A stretch of 8,827 bases of DNA. Source: G039029935 sp039029935. GTDB taxonomy: Bacteria; Chloroflexota; Anaerolineae; Caldilineales; Caldilineaceae. A model generated the notes under the pieces. That model was not told the DNA's origin. It searched no databases and was given only the letters and a program-made list of their open reading frames with translations. The translations under genes were made by a program, and so were the position numbers. Below are positions 7,450 through 8,827 of this stretch, in pieces (within the stretch, counting starts at the first letter, position 1; every line of letters begins with the position of its first letter). The stretch lies in the NCBI GenBank assembly GCA_039029935.1, contig JBCCFC010000529.1, forward strand, positions 1 through 8,827. The letters are read 5' to 3'.

Positions 7450-7477
7450 ATGACAGTGAGCGAATCTATGGTACAAT
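7450..7477 (+). promoter_or_regulatory. extended -10 promoter in the intergenic gap
   Basis: ATGACA (7450-7455, five of six) is followed after 16 bases by TACAAT (7472-7477, five of six). TGG immediately before TACAAT provides a TGn extended -10. A start near 7484 is expected. The inverted repeat TATGG/CCATA (7467-7471 and 7480-7484) brackets the -10 box and could be an operator. Transcription would run first into the T-tailed hairpin at 7515-7580 and then towards the lipoprotein gene. Confidence 0.55.
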
Positions 7478-7497
7478 AGCCATACTTGTTGCCGCTG

Positions 7498-7509
7498 ACT
7501 CACATGAGT
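7498..7509. repeat. short palindrome ACTCA-CA-TGAGT
   Basis: ACTCA (7498-7502) and TGAGT (7505-7509) are exact inverted copies separated by two bases, lying between the expected start of transcription and the long hairpin. It is small enough to be chance, but it adds to the palindrome density of this gap. Confidence 0.25.
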
Positions 7510-7514
7510 GCAAC

Positions 7515-7580
7515 TATCCGTGTTGTATCCGTATCCGCGTAAAAAAACGCGGATACGGATGCAACGCGGATATTTGTTTT
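7515..7580 (+). terminator. 26-bp near-perfect hairpin with T tail (terminator or attenuator-like)
   Basis: The left arm 7515-7540 pairs with the right arm 7547-7572 around a six-A loop (7541-7546). All 26 positions pair: 24 Watson-Crick plus two T.G pairs (7526 with 7561, 7521 with 7566). TTTGTTTT (7573-7580) follows directly, as in an intrinsic terminator on the + strand. The arms also repeat the word TATCCG (7515, 7526 and 7532), so the stem is partly self-similar. The stem is far longer than an ordinary terminator, so a REP-like element or processed RNA is an alternative. It lies about 30 bases after the expected start from the 7450-7477 promoter. Confidence 0.65.
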
Positions 7581-7596
7581 GGCATATACCTATATA

Positions 7597-7691
7597 TACT
7601 ACAGCGGATTTGGGATGGGGAACGGATTTTGGTCTCAGCGCGTACAAAAATCCGTTCCTTCCCGGGGAACCCTTTGGGTCCCGTTGTAGTA
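7597..7691. mobile_element. MITE-like compound inverted repeat flanked by TA
   Basis: Outer arms TACTACAGCGG (7597-7607) and CCGTTGTAGTA (7681-7691) pair over 11 positions with one G.T. Inner arms GGAACGGATTTT (7619-7630) and AAAATCCGTTCC (7647-7658) pair perfectly over 12. The ends begin and finish with TA, as expected if a Tc1/mariner- or IS630-type transposase duplicated a TA target. Subtracting it leaves about 91 bases with no coding capacity. No transposase lies in the window. It could equally be a structured leader RNA or another dispersed palindrome. Confidence 0.4.
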
Positions 7692-7731
7692 CAAATACAG
7701 TTTTCAAACTCATATTCACAGAAATAATTTT

Positions 7732-8827
7732 ATGTTGACCATAGAGAAAACACCAAACACCATCACCAAATCAGTCTATGTCCTGTGCCTCAGCCTACTC
7801 TGGCTGTTGACTGCCTGCACCTTGCCCACACCTGTGCCTGTCATGCAATCAACCATCGCTGAATCCACACCCGCGCCTATCACTGAACCCAACGAGGAAG
7901 GTGTTTGCGAATACGCGGTCGAGGTGCGTGATATCGACACCGATGCACCCATCGTCAAAGCAAAAATTACGCTGGACCGTCAGCTTGACAATGATCGCAA
8001 CTATACGGACAGCGAAGGACGCTATCGCGGAGAATTCCGGTGTGATGAAACGGCACCTCGCTATCGTCTGCGCATTGAGGCCGAGGACTATCAACCCTAT
8101 TACACGGAGTTTACCTTGCAAGACGAGCGCAAAACCATCTATCTCGTCTCCACCGCCACCCAATTCTGCTCGTATGTCATTTCTGTGCTGGATGAGGCGA
8201 CCAAGACGCAGCTTGCCGATGCCAAAATACGGGTTGAGTATGGGCTGTACCACGCGGCAGGTTACACAACGTCCGAAGGTTACTATGATTCTGAGTTGCC
8301 CTGTGCCGAGGAGCTGCCAAAAATCAAGGTCTTTGTCGAGGCCGACAACTACGCCACTTACAGCGACGAGTATACACTACAAAATAAAATCAAAGAGATT
8401 CGCCTGACCCTCAGTGCCACACCAACGCCTACACCAACACCGACGCAGCTTCCAACACCGACGCAGCTTCCAACACTGACGCCTACACCAACACCTACAC
8501 CAACACCTACACTCTTTCCACCGCGCGCCGAAGGCGAAACGCTGGTGCTGGTGGCCGATATTCTTGTACCCGGCTGTGCCAAGAACCCCAATTGTGAGAA
8601 TGATGACCCCGATGATGTGTCACAACGGCTTGTCTCCACCATGCGCAAAAACCTAGCCGACCACCCTGAGATTCGTATCGAACGCCTGCCCATGTTTATC
8701 GAAGAGGAGGGTGGCAGCGAAAAAGCAATGGCACTGGGTCGCAGCCCCGAATTTGACGCCACCTTTATCATCTGGGGCAACTACCTCGAAGCCCCCGAAG
8801 TCTATCTCTTCTTTGACATCATGCAGA
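7732..8827 (+). CDS. lipoprotein with tandem carboxypeptidase-regulatory-like domains and Thr-Pro linker (3' end outside window)
   Basis: 365 codons are visible and the frame stays open to the window edge. The N-terminus is a lipoprotein signal: hydrophobic VYVLCLSLLWLLTAC with lipobox L26-T-A-C29. A spacer rich in Pro/Thr/Glu follows. Two homologous domains of about 80 residues (59-139 and 146-227) share C-x-Y, SEGxY, a second Cys and an EA(E/D)(D/N)Y block, like CarboxypepD_reg-type beta sandwiches. A Thr-Pro linker (about 228-262) leads to LVLVADILVPGC (from 270) and FIIWGNYLEAPEV (345-357). That last module resembles one found in Chloroflexota proteins, often before TPR repeats. ATG 7732 is the only ATG after the in-frame TAG at 7687, and it precedes the signal peptide directly. 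No clear Shine-Dalgarno sequence is seen, only AGAAA. Export and anchoring are fairly sure; function is unknown. Confidence 0.85.
   Translation, partial: MLTIEKTPNTITKSVYVLCLSLLWLLTACTLPTPVPVMQSTIAESTPAPITEPNEEGVCEYAVEVRDIDTDAPIVKAKITLDRQLDNDRNYTDSEGRYRGEFRCDETAPRYRLRIEAEDYQPYYTEFTLQDERKTIYLVSTATQFCSYVISVLDEATKTQLADAKIRVEYGLYHAAGYTTSEGYYDSELPCAEELPKIKVFVEADNYATYSDEYTLQNKIKEIRLTLSATPTPTPTPTQLPTPTQLPTLTPTPTPTPTPTLFPPRAEGETLVLVADILVPGCAKNPNCENDDPDDVSQRLVSTMRKNLADHPEIRIERLPMFIEEEGGSEKAMALGRSPEFDATFIIWGNYLEAPEVYLFFDIMQ
8434..8511 (+). repeat. tandem repeats encoding the Thr-Pro linker
   Basis: An 18-bp unit starting CCAACACCGACG occurs twice exactly (8434-8451 and 8452-8469) and once diverged (8470-8487). 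Two exact 12-bp units CCAACACCTACA follow (8488-8499 and 8500-8511). All unit lengths are multiples of three, so gain or loss of units would lengthen or shorten the linker without breaking the frame. Such Thr-Pro linkers commonly separate a membrane anchor or stalk from a globular domain in exported proteins. Confidence 0.85.

Noticed and set aside
7591..7600. TATACT (7595-7600) as a -10 box for the lipoprotein gene
   Set aside because: The best upstream partner, TTGTTT at 7574-7579, gives a 15-base spacer and matches only three positions. It also overlaps the T tail and the palindrome edge, so it is too weak to list.
7420..7719. Minus-strand open frame of 99 codons across the intergenic gap
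   Set aside because: It runs through three palindromes and shows no domain-like sequence. It is best explained as translation of repeat DNA.
7901..8407. Open + strand frame of 168 codons inside the lipoprotein gene
   Set aside because: It overlaps the lipoprotein frame, which has a signal peptide, lipobox and duplicated domains. The alternative translation is Arg/Thr/Pro-rich and without pattern.
8434..8511. CRISPR-like short tandem repeats
   Set aside because: The units are adjacent with no spacers, are multiples of three, and encode a typical Thr-Pro linker.
8358..8780. Minus-strand open frame with a Gly-Val repeat
   Set aside because: The Gly-Val run is only the complement of the Thr-Pro codons of the lipoprotein linker.

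Overview
The window most likely comes from a member of the Chloroflexota (an Anaerolineae- or Caldilineae-like bacterium). No marker gene is present, so this placement is an inference from style. The signs are a secreted multidomain protein ending in a short 'YLP-hydrophobic-basic' tail, a lipoprotein with a long Thr-Pro linker followed by an 'LVLVAD ... IIWGNY' module, and palindrome-rich intergenic DNA. Coding DNA is moderately GC-rich, while the first 330 bases are clearly AT-rich.

Layout. Bases 1-331 are non-coding as far as can be seen. They hold two short inverted repeats and a good sigma70-type promoter (TATAAT at 283-288) just upstream of a Shine-Dalgarno sequence. Bases 332-7372 are one very large gene for a secreted protein of 2346 residues. 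Its order is: signal peptide; SdrD_B-like domain 1; a propeller-like module of about 490 residues; SdrD_B 2 and 3; an unassigned beta-rich module of about 220 residues; SdrD_B 4 and 5; a second propeller-like module of about 545 residues homologous to the first; SdrD_B 6; a DUF11-like domain; an FnIII-like domain; and the YLPVLRK tail. The protein therefore contains an internal duplication of an 'SdrD_B + propeller' cassette.

Bases 7373-7731 form a 359-base gap unusually full of palindromes. These are a GC-rich 8-bp hairpin just after the stop codon, a strong promoter candidate with an extended -10 (7450-7477), a 26-bp near-perfect hairpin with a T tail (7515-7580), and a compound inverted repeat bounded by TA (7597-7691) that looks like a small non-autonomous transposon relic. 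The promoter plus T-tailed hairpin could make a short RNA of about 97 nt, or act as an attenuating leader for the next gene. From 7732 to the window edge runs the 5' part of a lipoprotein gene (365 codons visible). It has a lipobox, two tandem Cys-containing carboxypeptidase-regulatory-like domains, a Thr-Pro linker and the start of a globular C-terminal module.

Both proteins are predicted to be exported. The first looks like a long Ca2+-stiffened surface or matrix protein and the second like a membrane-anchored lipoprotein. Nothing in the sequence proves that they work together, and the signals between them argue for separate transcription. No complete novel enzymatic or defence system is visible. 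The most unusual parts are the duplicated giant exoprotein and the palindrome cluster between the genes.
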